From Wurfbainia villosa (taxonomy: Eukaryota; Streptophyta; Magnoliopsida; Zingiberales; Zingiberaceae): DNA of 64,000 nt. This document shows, piece after piece, positions 13,601 through 25,800 of this stretch. How positions within the stretch are numbered: position 1 is the stretch's first letter; each line of letters starts with the position of its first letter. The DNA lies in the NCBI GenBank assembly GCA_025175895.1, contig CM045989.1, forward strand, positions 135,669,272-135,733,271. The letters are read 5' to 3'. The position numbers were made by a program, and so were the translations under genes. Under the pieces are notes generated by a model. It made no database searches and was not told the DNA's origin. It saw nothing but the letters and a program-made list of their open reading frames with translations.

Positions 13601-15907
13601 TACAAGTGAATTCATTAACATGAATAAGCAGTTCAAAATTCGTGATCCAATGCTTAGCAGCATAGCATTTTTCAGAACACAAACAACACTAAATAGCAAC
13701 AACAAGCCATGTGAATTGCTACATGAATCTCTCCATCAATGAAAGGGCATATGATTTGCAATGCCTAAATAACGTTTCAGCAAGGCTCATAATAACCAAC
13801 TTTAGACATATCAATTTTTAAGAAGGTCTAAGGGGACAACTTTGTCAATGATATATACTAATTTTATTGTGTTGACCGCAACACACTGTATAAGCGCTGG
13901 AATTACTACATTATCAGTGATACTGATTATCCATAGGCATCGATTTCACATTTTCAGAGCACAAATCAATTTAGATAGCATCCTATACCTTAGATTGCCA
14001 ATCAACCTTGAACCTCAATTAAAATACCATGATATGTCAGGAAATCAAACATTCATGTTGATAGCTAAAAGGATAGACTATATCAAGATATACAGCTACA
14101 TCGAAGTTGTCCCTATTTTTTGCATGCTTAGATTGGAAATCTTGAACCAAATAAGTGTGATTATCGTGATCCTAATGTAATCATTAAACTCGCATAAAAA
14201 ACTCTCAATGTGATAATTTGTGGAAGCTGATCCCTGCTTTGCGGTAGAAGCTAATTGCACTAAAATTTTTCAAAGTTCGGTATGCTTGTCCATTCTCATA
14301 TAAGTATATATCTTTACTAAATTAGGAAATCACACAACTTGGCCCTTTTATATAAGTACCATTACAAGGTCTAGTAACATGCGGAAGAAACTCAATTGTC
14401 ACACTAAGCCAAGGTAGACTTTCTTAAACATACTCACATCATGCTACCTTTTGCTCTCCTGCTATGTTTAATTGTGAATGTGAACCTTCTACTAATGTTT
14501 ACAATTCAGCACTTATTTTGCTTTACATTCTTCAGCGAGCAAGTCTCTCACGTGATATACATGCACACTAGTAACCAGTTTTATTAACTAGCTAAATATG
14601 GAACATTATGATATTCTAAAATGCTAAGCTGTTATTGTATGGAATTATTAAGTCTACATGATGGCGTTGTCATAGAACACTAAAGCAATATGCATTCTTG
14701 CTATCTTTATTAAGGATTCCTTAAATAGTAATGAAGTACTATTGTTACAAATGGGATCTTAACTAGAATCCAGCGACAGAGAGCCAATATGCTAATCTAT
14801 TACTATTTTACTGAATGACGACTCAGTAAATAATTAGATTAGATGGACTATGGTTGTCGCATTTATAACGTTTCACGAGAGCAAAAACTTAGATATGTCA
14901 AATAGAAAAGAGTCATAAAAACTGATAAAGAAATTTACTTTCACTAATTAAGAACCAAAACTTACACTAGCTAATATTATTAAACAGATATATTAGAGAA
15001 GGTACTTCCATTGTATGGTTTACTAAATGCTACCATAAGGACCCCACAGGAGGATCGGGTGATTAGCGTGGCGGTAGACTCGCTACAATGAGCAAGGGTC
15101 GATCCATGAGGATTGCAAAATTTTTCGGGGATGCTTGGCCTTCCGCCCCATTAGTGCTCGATTGGGCACAAAAATGCTCTCCATAATTTATCTCCCTTAC
15201 GATGATTACGGAGCCGATTGGTAGGGACCGCTAGGGTGATGGTTTCACCTTTGGCTACAACTAAATGCTACCATAAGCTTAAATTATAGAAAATAAGGCG
15301 ACACTAAAGAAGGAATCGTCCAAACTCACTCATATGAGCATATAGTTGAGAAAGTAGAGAAAACCAATTTCTTTAAGAACAAAATGGGGAAGCAGGGTTC
15401 GCATACATACAGCCTGGGTAAGATGTTGCCCGCGTGCTGAACGAGCTCATAAAGCTCGATAACCGAGATAGTACCTCGAGCGGTTTCCTCTTTGAAGAAC
15501 ATCTCCGCCTTCCTCAATTCATCAAACGCCCTCATATCTTCTCAATCCCAAATTGAAACCCCATCAATATCCAATTTTGATACAACCATTATCAAAAAGG
15601 AGCAAGATAAACTGGGAATCCGCATTCAACATACAGAGTTCATAGTATTTGTGCGGGGAGAGAAGAGAGGTCCGGAGCTCCGAGAGCATCTGAACCGAAT
15701 ACTTGAGTGCGTCCTTCAAATCATTGGAATCCTAAAAGCGAGCGGGAGATAAAGATCAAGCGAAAGCAAGAACAACTAGCGTTGCAAATCGGTAACTGGG
15801 GTCGGGATAGATCGAACCAGGGCACGATGCATGTAGAAGGCGTTGTGCTGGATGCCGGCGATGCCCTCGGCCAGCCATTTCTCTTCGTCCTCAGTGTCCG
15901 GTAGCAT
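46..15907 (-). CDS. VPS35: VPS35, retromer cargo-recognition subunit (3' end missing)
   Basis: Core subunit of the retromer (VPS26-VPS29-VPS35), which retrieves vacuolar sorting receptors from endosomes. Exons on the minus strand: 15818-15907, 15635-15731, 15411-15537, 13206-13391, 11490-11577, 11265-11321, 11094-11183, 10883-11005, 9155-9229, 9024-9083, 6924-7040, 6405-6644, 6263-6328, 5810-5899, 4891-4980, 3369-3458, 2137-2205, 1979-2059, 1719-1826, 1513-1616, 46-159. All joins are GT/AG and keep phase, giving 720 residues; the family is about 790, so roughly 70 C-terminal residues lie beyond base 1. The last visible donor (GTATCG at 44-45 and beyond) splits a Lys codon. Family signatures include EDEEKWLAEGIAGIQHNAFY near the start and the conserved RGIQHPVRGLFLRSYL segment. 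The start at 15907 gives MLPDTEDEEKW, typical for plants. Homology call from family knowledge; exon borders read from sequence. Confidence 0.96.
160..4890 (-). other. VPS35 3'-side introns, no mobile element recognised
   Basis: Introns 160-1512, 2206-3368 and 3459-4890 are AT-rich. Open frames of up to 88 codons occur (for example 4151-4417) but match nothing I recognise and lack splice or codon support. Nothing else is seen. Confidence 0.6.
5511..5596 (+). mobile_element. 46-bp RTE LINE 3'-end insertion with 20-bp target duplication
   Basis: Inside VPS35 intron 14. The 20-mer atatcctctgtagatttgtt occurs at 5511-5530 and again at 5577-5596, identical. Between them, 5531-5576 carries only the last bases of a plant RTE-clade LINE (the ...gccgacccca...gtgggataagactttg segment followed by a (GTT)n tail). 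This is an extremely 5'-truncated retrotransposition product in sense with the plus strand. The same 3' end is seen at 7618-7935, 23955-24165 and 46581-46738. Confidence 0.9.
7618..7935 (-). mobile_element. RTE-clade LINE, 3'-terminal fragment
   Basis: In VPS35 intron 10. On the minus strand the frame reads the C-terminus of an RTE LINE protein: RETRLRWYGHVLRWP, then RGRPKKTW, then WRRRIHIADPT and a stop, followed by a (TTG)n tail that appears on the plus strand as (CAA)n at 7618-7656. These motifs are characteristic of plant RTE elements. The 5' part (endonuclease and most of the reverse transcriptase) is absent. Flanks gggcaggt and gggcaagt may be a short decayed target duplication. Confidence 0.88.
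9335..10150. repeat. Dispersed repeat with GC-rich core in VPS35 intron 8
   Basis: An AT-rich block with a sudden GC-rich core at about 9945-10080. The left part, a string of cgtatcat/gatac words followed by aaatat-rich sequence, resembles 25265-25470, so it is a repeated element. Weak inverted similarity exists between its two ends (gtatcgtatcatattg against the reverse of caatacgat). No coding domain recognised; superfamily unknown. Confidence 0.45.
11578..13205 (-). other. VPS35 intron 4, nothing recognised
   Basis: 1.6 kb AT-rich intron with scattered short open frames (for example 11742-11960) that are not supported by homology or splice context. Confidence 0.6.
15022..15277 (+). mobile_element. 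tRNA-derived SINE with 18-bp target duplication
   Basis: In VPS35 intron 3. The 18-mer actaaatgctaccataag is present perfectly at 15022-15039 and 15260-15277. The 220-bp insert between them has a Pol III A-box-like tggcggtagac (15069-15079) and a B-box-like ggtcgatcc (15097-15105) with correct spacing. Its 3' part (tttatctccctta ... gaccgctagggtga ... cacctttggct) recurs at 58225-58407 and 58661-58872, so the three copies define one family. The host gene runs on the other strand. Confidence 0.9.
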
Positions 15908-17055
15908 CTCGATCCGCGGGCGGCGATCTCCTTCGCTCCAAATGCAAGAGATCGTTCGATTTGATCTGCTTCTCCTTCGCCTGCCGCTGCTTCTTCCTTT
16001 TCGTCTTCCGGTCCTTGGATTTGCGACTTGACGACGTGCCAAGCTGGCGTCGCTGTTTCGTGCGATAGCAAGCTGGCCCGCCGAGCCGCGAACCCGTCGG
16101 CTCGCTTGTTGAAGAGTTAAACCGGTCGAACAAGAAGGCGAGCTAAGTGAGCGTGCAGGGACGCATTATTTTTATTGTTAAATTTCTTTACAAGCTTTTT
16201 AAGAAAACCGAACAAAGATCCAAAATATCCAACTTTAATTTTAAACACGATTATGATTTATATATCAGCATCGGCAGTTACAATTTTGATTTATGATTCT
16301 CCGTAGCTAAAGATTATTATTATTTATTTATTTTAAAAAATATAAAAATTATTTATGAATCCTCTAGAACATAAAAGAATTAAAAAAAAACTCGTATAAT
16401 TCGTATTTATTTATTTATTTTTTATTATCTTAGAAAGTGATGTTAATATCAAACAAATTAAAACTTTTTTATTACAATGAAAAAGATGAAATTTTTTTGA
16501 ATCACTTTGATATCTATTTTTAATTTTCATAGATATTTATCCGTTCTTTTAATAAAAACTATTTTTTTAATAAATTTTAAACTACTCTTAATACTTTGAA
16601 TTTTTAATATATTAGTTTCTAATGCATATTTTAAATTATAATTTTTATAAATATAATACAAATTATTTTCAATATTTTATACAATATTAATGGTATTAGA
16701 AAAAAAAATAATCTTTTAATAAAATTAAAGCATATACTAGCTATTAATTTTAGGGGAAAAAAATCTAATTTTATTTTAGGATTTAAAATAAATACAACTA
16801 AATAAATATAAAAAAATATAATAAAAATATTTTTCTCATTTTATCTTTATTATTAATCCACACATAGATAAAAATGTATATATAATATATTCATTTAAAA
16901 TTAAAAATTTATCGTAACTAAATAAAAAATAGAATAATAAACATTAAAAAGTTATTCAGTTACATCGTTAAATATTTTTAAAATTTCAAAAATATAACTA
17001 CATATATTCAATTAGTGTGAAAATAAATATATATTAATATTTTGTGTAAATTTGA
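15908..17055 (-). promoter_or_regulatory. VPS35 5' leader and promoter region
   Basis: 15908-16140 is GC-richer and probably holds the VPS35 5' UTR; overlapping open frames on both strands here are by-products of composition. From 16141 the DNA turns strongly AT-rich with no coding signal. I could not fix a TATA box or start site. Confidence 0.5.
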
Positions 17056-18700
17056 ACGAACAATATTAGTTCAAGCAATTTGTAGTCAAAGTTGACCAAG
17101 CTCGAGTTAATTTCAAATTAGGTTTGAATATTTGAGTAATATATTGTGATGACTAAACAATACTCACTAGAGAGATTGTTTATCAAAGGTGACCGAGTTT
17201 GGTGTAGAAAATGAGATTATTAGAAGATAAAGATTATGGTACATTCAACCTTGATAGTTGAACGGGAAGCTTAAGTGGATTATAGTTGACTGAATACTTA
17301 ACATAAAATATGAAGAGAAACTCAAGTGGCTCAGGGAAGACCGAACATTTGACACGTGGATATGAAATGGGTGAAGTTCAAGTGTATTATGAAGGATCGA
17401 ACACTTTCAGAAGAATGAATGTAAGGTATATTAATGGAATCCCTAACAAATTAGGAAGGATTGGATGTTAGACGCAAGATGAAAAGTTCAAATAGGTCAA
17501 TAAAAATCAAATGTTTAGTAATAGTGAAGTCTCGACAAGTCAAAGTTGACCAAATACTTTGCAAGAGAAGTGAAATTCATATAGGTCAAAGAGAATCAAA
17601 TGTTTAGCAAGGATGAAGTCTATACATATCAAAGTTAATCAAATGCTAGACGGATAAAGCTCTAACAAATCAAAGTCGATCAGATGTTAGGCGAGTAAAG
17701 TTCTAACAAGTCAAGAATGACTGGATGCTAGACATGAGAAGTTTTGATTGGTTGAAGTCAATCAAATGTTAGGCAAAGTAAAAATTCAATCTTGGTAAAG
17801 TCGAATGAGAGATATCAGTCGACTGATAAAGAATATCAATCGACTAGTGAGACTAAAACCCTAAGATTAGGATTTAAGAGAGTTTGCAGTGTGATCAATC
17901 GACAGATGAATAACAATACTCGACTAATCCATCAGTTGAGAGGTGTTACTATCCAAGTGGATAGAACATTTAACAACTGATTATTTAACTCGACTAATCG
18001 TCATCATCAACTAATGGAGCAGAGAAATTAATTGATAGCACTGTAGCGACATATAAAAAGTTTAACAGGTGATCAGAGAATTTAACTATTTATGCATTAA
18101 TCATTTGATGGGTCAAATCTGAGTGTAAAGAGTTGTTTTGCAAATGAAATAGTCGAATTCAATAGAGCAATCAACTAGTGGGTGATTCTACTATCAATTG
18201 TCAAGTAAAAATCAACTCGATTTACAATTTATATAAGAGGACTTGGGGATGTTTAAAGGAGTCATTAGTTCTTGGAGTTTTTTTTGAGAAAAATATTGTT
18301 GTATTTCCAAACCTCATGGGACATTTCAAAAAAGCAATCAACGACGAATAAAATATAGCTCGTGTAAATAATTTATTTACATTGTATTCAATTTCATATC
18401 TATCGTTACATTTAATTTGTATCGTTTGTAAGATCAGTTATTATAAGAAATTTCTTAATCTCCGAAAGATATTTGAGAAAAAAAAGTATAGTGTACTATC
18501 TATAGGACATTAGACTTTGAAGTATGAACCGAGAGTTTTAAGCATCATGAATTGATTTATGTGTTGTGTTTGTGCTATTTTTGTGTGTTTTTATATTTGT
18601 GTATGTTGTGTATTAATATATTGTAGGCAAGAACACAATTAACATATCACAAATCAAAAATCTTTAATTATCCATCTCTAATGATGCAAAAATCCTCATA
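17056..18700 (+). mobile_element. Decayed solo LTR of the long-LTR family
   Basis: The order of parts matches the intact LTR at 55923-57643: a start with a gttgaccaagctcgagtt motif, a minisatellite block, cgactag/cgactgat words, a TATA-like ttatataagaggact near 18230, a gtgtgt-rich U5 and an end at 18662-18700 (ttatccatctctaatgatgc ... cctcata) that aligns with ...ctattcaccccctctagcgatgcc...cctaaca. No internal coding region is attached. Strong divergence marks it as old. Limits are approximate. Confidence 0.6.
17515..17780 (+). repeat. Degenerate minisatellite, about 45-bp unit
   Basis: Successive copies of an aagttctaacaagtcaaag / gatcaaatgttaggcgagt type unit, each diverged. It occupies the place of the 28-30 bp minisatellite of the intact LTR copy at 56174-56412. 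Confidence 0.6.
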
Positions 18701-20200
18701 AATAATTCTTTATATTAAAATGAATATTATAATAATTGATACGTTAAATTATAATATATTGGTACATCATGTGAAAACTTTTTATATCTCATTCTATTAA
18801 TTTTATAAAATTTACTTTATTATTTCATTACATTAGAATATGATCATAAATTTTAATCGATTTAATTTGATTTTTTTTATTTTTAATCCATCAACATAAA
18901 TTTAAAACACACGTGTACAATAAATATGAAAAATAAACAAATTATTAATATCTAATTGATAAATAAATTTAAATTTATAAATACTTATAGTATTAAAATT
19001 AGGATTATCAAATGATATTAAAATATTTTTAAAATTAATTAATATTCATATAAAATTAAATATAATAATTAAAATATATTATAAACAGTATGTAATTCAT
19101 TAAAAATTTGATATATTAATAAATATTTTTGAATTATCAAAGAGTTACAAATTCAATGATAATTTACACTAATATTCAACAATCACTCCAAATAACATAA
19201 TATAAAAAACTTTATTATTTAATTTATTAAATTCTTCCTGTAAATCTTTTTTCCTTATTTATTTTTTTAATTGTGCAAATAAATATAATTCAAAAAATCT
19301 TCAAAAGTGCATTTAAATTCAAAACTAAAATAAAAATATTCTATAAAAATAAATCTAATTAATCTAACAAATGGTTTTCTTAATTTAATATTGGAGTATG
19401 TAAATAAATTTAAATTGATATCTTTAGTAAACAATGACAATTAGAGAGTTATTTTTTAAAATGTTCAATTTCAAATTTCATTAAATATTTTATTTTGACG
19501 TGTCACTTTCATGACTCATAACCATCTCTCAATTGAAATTTATTAATACTTATAATATTAAAATTAGTAATTTACACTCATATATAAATGAATTTGTCGA
19601 AATATCATTATATAAAAATATTTTATTATTTAATTTATTAAATTCTTCAATTAAATAATTTTTTTTAGTTATTTATTTTTCAATTGTGCATATAAATATA
19701 ATTGAAAGAACACATTTAACAAATAGGTGAAGTGATTTTTGATAAAAATCTTCAAAAGTACATTTAAATTTAAAACTAAAAAAAAATTCTATAGAAATAA
19801 ATTTAATTAATGATTCTCTTAATTTAATATCAAAATATTTAAATATATTTATATAGATACCTTTAGTTAACGATAAAAATTTTGAGTTATATTTGAAAAA
19901 GTTCGATTTCAAATTTCATCGGACATTTTATTTCCTTCAATGATGCATAACCATATCCCAAATTAAAAATTATAGAAGATTTTGTAATATTTAAAATTTA
20001 CACGTATTTCTCTAAAAAAAATAATTTTCTTATTGTGCTTAATAAAAATAAGACAATTTTAAAAATACAATATTCCAAACTTAGACGTTCGGATACTTTT
20101 TTGTGTTTTGATTAAATAGCCACCATCTTTCACGGTCCAGAACTCACCCGTGGTCGGATCACACTCAAGTGGGCCTATACTAATTAAGTTAAATCAAGGG
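18701..20200. repeat. AT-rich spacer with a direct duplication of about 0.35 kb
   Basis: No gene. A segment at about 19190-19530 (ttattatttaatttatta ... caaatttcattaaatattttatttt ... cataaccatctc) recurs in the same orientation at about 19590-19975, with moderate divergence. The rest is featureless AT-rich DNA. Confidence 0.65.
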
Positions 20201-20595
20201 AGCAAGTAAACTAATTATTGCATTTAAGGTAGACAAATTAAGTGAATTAAATTGGTGTACAAGAATGAATGGTGAACCAAAGTAGGAGGGTATGAATAAA
20301 GTGCCAATTGGCTCGTCGAGCCAAGCAAAGAAAGTAAATGATAAATCAATCCCATCGGACTAGGCAAACTATGCGAGCTAGATAAATCAACCAAAAAATT
20401 TGACAAAGCAAGCAAACTAATTATTGCATTTAAACATTTAAGGTAGACAAATTAAGCGAATTAAATTGGTGCACAATTGATGCAATGGTAGGAGGATATA
20501 AATAAACTGCCAAAGCAAAGCAAATAAAAAATCAATTCCATTGGACTAGGCAAATTATGCGAGCTAGATAAATCGACCAAAAAATTTGTGCAAAA
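20201..20595 (+). repeat. Two-copy tandem repeat, about 200-bp unit
   Basis: caagtaaactaattattgca ... gactaggcaaactatgcgag ... ccaaaaaatttg at 20201-20405 is repeated at 20408-20595 with small indels. Not coding. Confidence 0.8.
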
Positions 20596-21160
20596 ATAAC
20601 ATTTTTTATTGTGAATATTATTCTTTAGCCATCCCTTATAATATTTACATGATTTAAATATAATTCATAGTTGTGAATATATTTTTTTATTTTATTTTTT
20701 AACCTATTTTATTCCCCCCGAATGACTACCCCATCTCTGTTTACTCCATTTCCCAACCAAACGCACCATTTATCTGCTAAGAAGAGTAATGCCAACCGTC
20801 AACGACATCTAACTTCATGGGTAGGTGGTGATATATTGATTTCCATTGCAGCAACTGCTGTTCTACTGCAGTTTGCAGTAATCATAAAGGCATTTTTGGA
20901 CCATGGTGAGCTGTTTTAGCTTATAGCTAAAGTGTTTACATTTACTTCCCCAGACTACCACCAAACCCAAGTTCTAAAACTAGGCCGGATCAGTATGAGT
21001 TGTATATTTATTTTTAATTTGAACCAATGCCCCGGAACAGAAAAAAGCTGATGAACCGGAGGGGCTGTAGGATCACAACTGGTCCGTGCATCCAAGCTTT
21101 AATAGTTGTCATCCACCCCATGCCTCGCTCTATAAAATTCATCTCCAGGCCGAGGGCAAG
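20596..21160 (+). promoter_or_regulatory. Upstream region of the glycine-rich protein gene
   Basis: A TATA box tataaaa at 21131-21137 lies 72 bases before the chosen ATG, so transcription probably starts near 21160. The 20722-20919 open frame upstream has no support as a gene. Confidence 0.6.
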
Positions 21161-21208
21161 ATGCATCGAGTTAATCCAAAAACTCTACAACAGACTACAC
21201 TGAGAGAG

Positions 21209-21556
21209 ATGGACAGGATGTGGGTAGTGACCATTGTGCTTGCTCTGGCACTCGCTCCTGCAAGAGCCAGAAATGCGCCTGGCCACCATGTTGCCACGGC
21301 TGCTACCACTACCACAGTGCCGACCAGTGGCGGAGCTACTGCTGGTGCTGTTGGTGCAAGCCTTGGAGACAAGAAGAACATACCCTTCTTGGGGTTCGGT
21401 AGCATCCCTGGTGGCTTCCCGGCCTTTGGAAACATGGGTAGTTTTGGAGGCTCATCGGGACTAGGCGGGCTTGGAGGTGGTTTCGGTGGGCTCGGTGGTC
21501 TTGGTGGTGGCTCTGGTGGTGGCTTTGGCGGTGGTGGCCGAGGCAGCCTCCCATGA
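21209..21556 (+). CDS. Small secreted glycine-rich protein
   Basis: Intronless, 115 residues. The N-terminus MDRMWVVTIVLALALAPARA is a clear signal peptide with a likely cut after ARA. A Thr/Ala-rich linker follows, then GDKKNIPFLGFGSIPGGFPA, then a Gly-rich tail of GGLGG, GGF and GGGSGGG blocks ending GRGSLP. This layout fits plant cell-wall or apoplastic glycine-rich proteins; the exact family is not recognised. I chose the ATG at 21209 because it directly precedes the signal peptide and lies about 50 bases after the expected transcription start; in-frame ATGs at 21161 and 21086 would bury the signal peptide or precede the TATA box. A polyadenylation-like aataaa lies near 21768. Alternative: a fast-evolving lineage-specific peptide. 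Confidence 0.75.
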   Translation: MDRMWVVTIVLALALAPARARNAPGHHVATAATTTTVPTSGGATAGAVGASLGDKKNIPFLGFGSIPGGFPAFGNMGSFGGSSGLGGLGGGFGGLGGLGGGSGGGFGGGGRGSLP

Positions 21557-22854
21557 GTCAACGCAATGCAGCAGTTACTTGGTCATGGCTATGGTTATGG
21601 CCTTCAGGTCTGGTAGCAAGAGCAGCTGGTGAAAGTTTGCATGGTTTTACTTGGTATTCTAGTGTCGTTTGAGTGTGATGTTTTCAAAACTTTACTTAAT
21701 GATGTTTGCGTTAATCTAAGTGCAAGAAAAATATGTACTGTAACACCTCAGTTTAGTATATGAATGCTAATAAAAACTCTTTATAAGCTCAAATAATAAA
21801 TAAATTACTATTACCTTTACAATGAATTAGGTACCTTATCTAAGTGATCGATCATAATATAGGCTTAGAGACATGCAAAATATATGATGTTGAACAGAAA
21901 AAGTAAAGAAAAAAAAAAGAGAGAGAGAAGAGATTGTGAATCTTGTGAGTGATCATAACTTGCAATACATAATAAACTCGATCTAACATTTAAAACTAAG
22001 AAATGAAACTTGTGACAAACTACTTAAACTGCACTAGTGCTATGAAATTCACATACTTGGGATTGTAACTAGAGTAAACTTTATGACAAACTAAAGTGAT
22101 ATTTGACTGTTGGAGCTAAAGGTCAGACATTTATTGTGTGGGTTATGTTGTGTGAGAAGGTTCATAAATTGTTGCCGTTCTAAGGACCGGATGCTTCATA
22201 CATATTTATGAACATATTAACTTCAATCTTGTATTTGTAGTTGCAATGTAGTTAATAAGTCCCATACCTATCACTGTTGCTTCCATCGCTGGTGGAGATG
22301 CTCCTGCAGTCTGGAATCCATGCTATCTTTATCGAGTACAACAACCTGGAAATATAGGAAAACCAGGAAAAACTGTTGAGTTCGAAAAATATTTGCAACA
22401 GGAAAAGGCAAAAAGAATCGCCATTTTCATGCAACCTTGAGTTAGCAAGCTGCTATGGTTAAATCAGCGGCAGCAAAAACCATCACAAGCCAAAGCGCAT
22501 ACTGTGCGTAACTTAATCTGAGTTCGTAAGCAGCTATAGTTAAGTAGAAACCAGCAGCTTAAAAGCCAACAGTTCAAAAGAATATCACAGCTGAATCTGA
22601 AGCTACACAAGAAAGCGGAGAACTTCCTATGGAACGAGAGAATTTGTTCCTGCTATACATGCATAACATACAATATACTAATCCAAGGTTATGTTGGTTC
22701 ACCAAAGTCTGGAAACAAAATACTCAATTGCAGCAGGTGAAACTCAACCACAAATCACTAATCATTGTTTAAGTATTGCTATTACACCATATAAGCATAT
22801 AAGTAGGGCATTCTAAGAGAAACAGCGGTTGCGACAAACTCGTAACCACCAATA
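21557..22854. other. Spacer between the glycine-rich gene and the VAMP721 3' end
   Basis: Contains the 3' UTR of the glycine-rich gene (to about 21800) and, at the right side, the 3' UTR of VAMP721 on the other strand. A short purine (GA)n tract lies near 21915. No further gene seen. Confidence 0.6.
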
Positions 22855-25800
22855 TCAACATTTGAAACCATGGCATACTGACAAAATTATGATAAGGATC
22901 AGGGCAATAATGATGCCCAAGACAATGAGCTTAATCTTCATGTTTTGCAGCCACATCTTCCTTCTCATCTTTGTTCCCTGTTGCCTAAAATCTTGCGCCT
23001 GTCATACCATAACATCAATAATTGCCTTAGAATGAGAGCGCTACAGCAATGCTTAACAAGTAATAGGTGAAAATAGAAAACCCAACTATCACCATACATA
23101 CTGTTGATTTCATAAAATTTGTAAATTGTAATAGTGGATCATTCAAGGGGACCTGAATTATCATACTAGTCATCATACCTGGGAGTGAAGATTTTCAGTC
23201 TTGTCGACAAGCAACTCAATTTTCTCCCCACGGTCAAGAACCTAAAAAAATCAAGGACCAACAAGAAACACACTGAAATACAAATTCCTAAGGATGAACA
23301 ACAGTAAGTGTGTACGGAACAATCAAGCACCTTCTCAATGTTCTCCATCATAACTCCCTTGACTTCAGAAACCTGAGCCTTCACCTTGGCAAGCTTGCTA
23401 ATCTCTTCTGGATGGTCGACACAGTATTGCATGTGTTCTTTAAGCTTGGACCTAATATTTTATTTTAAGGCTTCGGTACTCTGGTTACACATAAGGATTA
23501 CTTGGAAATGAAGGGCAACATGATAAAGAAGTACCCAAACTCATGGCTGAGGCTATTAGTTGAAGCTGTTTCAGCTTTTCCTCCTCTGTATCTTTTACTA
23601 AAATCCTCCTTCACCCTCTCAAGAAAGGCAATAGGGACTTGCCTGACAACTGACTCAGTGGCAACAACACAGTATGCTGCAGAATTCATTTTTTCAGTTC
23701 AGCTACAAAATACAGCTTATTTTCGAGTTTTGTAGAAAGTTAAAGCAATAAACAAGCAACTGCATGTTAGCTGGCACAAAATTATAAAATAATAACACCT
23801 CTTGAAGGATTGTGGCTATTTAATCTCAAGCAGGTGCAAAGAACTAATACTCAGAAGCAAACAACAAAGAAGAAAGCAAGGAAATTGAAATCAAACCTTT
23901 GAGTGCAACTGAAGCTTAAGGATCACAACCAAGTTTACATAAATACCAATCAAGTCTTATTCAACTAGATTGGATTGACTATATGAATCCTTTTATGTCA
24001 TTGGACTCTATCCTTTACTATATTATCATATCTATACAACAACACCAGCAAAGCCTTATCTCACTAGGTGGGGTCAGTTATATGGATCCTTCTACGCCAT
24101 TGGACTATATTATCATCTATATTTAAATAAATTTTATCTTATTTTATCATTAACGACCAGGTTTACATCATAAATGAAATTTATTGGGAGAACAGAAAAT
24201 CCAAATGCATGCCTCAAAAAAACAAAGAAGGAAAAGGTTCAACCCTAAGCTGAAATTTCTAATATCCACAAAGCCATCACATTATAGTGCCAACATTAAG
24301 GGCCAGTTGAGTTAATGAATCAACAGGTGGATCAAAATTGAGGGATAAGATGGATCATCCTTCCATTTTTTTCCTTTTCACTTTGATGAGTAAAGTGGCA
24401 AAGACAGATTTTTGAAGTGTTCAATTTGGGAATCCATCCACCGAAACCCAAAAGGAAACTAATTAACATATGTCGAGTATATAGAATTATGCACCATCTC
24501 TACATATGTTTGTTCCAGGAAACAACACATGAAGGTCATTTTTTATGTCTCCCATAATTCTTCTGTCTTTTCTATGTATATTTATCTTTTCAATTCCTAA
24601 TTCCTTTAGGGAAAAATGGCCTAAAGAATAATCTCATATGCTATTATTTTTCATACATAGGTGACTTTGTTTTATGTTCTGATGCAATAGATATATATCT
24701 GAAGTGTTCAATTTGACAATCCATCCTTGTAATTCATCTGCTAAAACCCAAAAGGAAAACTAATTAACACATGTTCTGGAAGATGGATATTTGAAGTGTT
24801 CAATTTGAGCATCCATCCTTGTAGTTCATCTGCCAAAACCCAAAAAGAAACCTAATTAACATCCGTTGAGTAATATAAAATTAACCGTCATCTCTGCATA
24901 TGTTTGTTTAAGGAAACAACTCAAAGGATATTCTTTATGTCTCCCCTAATTCTTCTATCTTTTATATATATATTTATTTATTAAAATCCAAATCCCTTTA
25001 GGGAAATATGTCCTAAAGAATAAAGAATAATATCATATGCAATTATTTTTCATACACAGGTGACTTTGGTTTATGTTCTATGTTTAAAGTGTTCAATTTC
25101 AGCATCCATCCTTGTAATTCATCAAACCAAACCCCAAAAGGAATATTAATTAACATATGTTCTGCAAGATGGACATTTGAAAAGTTCAATTTAAGCATCC
25201 ATCCTTGGAATTGATCTGCTGAAACCCAAAAGTAAGACTGATTAACATATGTTGAACATATAGAATTATCCATAGTTTAAAATCTCGACTCGTGATCTAC
25301 AACTGAAATGATATGATTTTGGTACCGCATCATGCTATATCGATACGGTTTCAATACTTGTTCTATTTTTTAAATATTAATGTATATTAATTATAAAAAA
25401 AATCTAATTAAAGGACTGATGCCCTGAGCAAGGCACCCCACGCGGCTTGTTTAATTTTCCTCGGATATTTGATTTGTTAAATTTGAGCATCCATCTTTGT
25501 AATTCATTCGCCAAAACCCAAAAGGAAAACTATTCAACATATATTGAGTATATAGAGTTATCCATCATCTTTGCATATATTTGTTCAATGAAACAACTCA
25601 AAGGATAATTTTTACATTACTGCCAATTTTTCTGTCTTTTTTTATATATATTTATCTTTTCAATTCCTAATCCCTTTAGGGAAATATAGCCTAAAGAATA
25701 ATGTCATATGCTATTTTTTTTATACATATGTGACTTTGGTTTATATTCTTGAATAAATATTTATTTATATTTGAAGTATTCAATTTCAGCATCCATGTAA

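Noticed and set aside
13842..14180. 112-codon plus-strand frame in VPS35 intron 3
   Set aside because: AT-rich, no recognisable domain and no splice or promoter support.
15721..16133. Several overlapping frames on both strands around the VPS35 start
   Set aside because: Only the frame beginning at 15907 gives the VPS35 N-terminus; others are due to GC-rich leader sequence and read through the intron 1 donor.
21139..21561. Proline-rich 140-codon frame opposite the glycine-rich gene
   Set aside because: Gly codons on one strand read as Pro on the other; the plus strand has the signal peptide, TATA box and polyadenylation signal.
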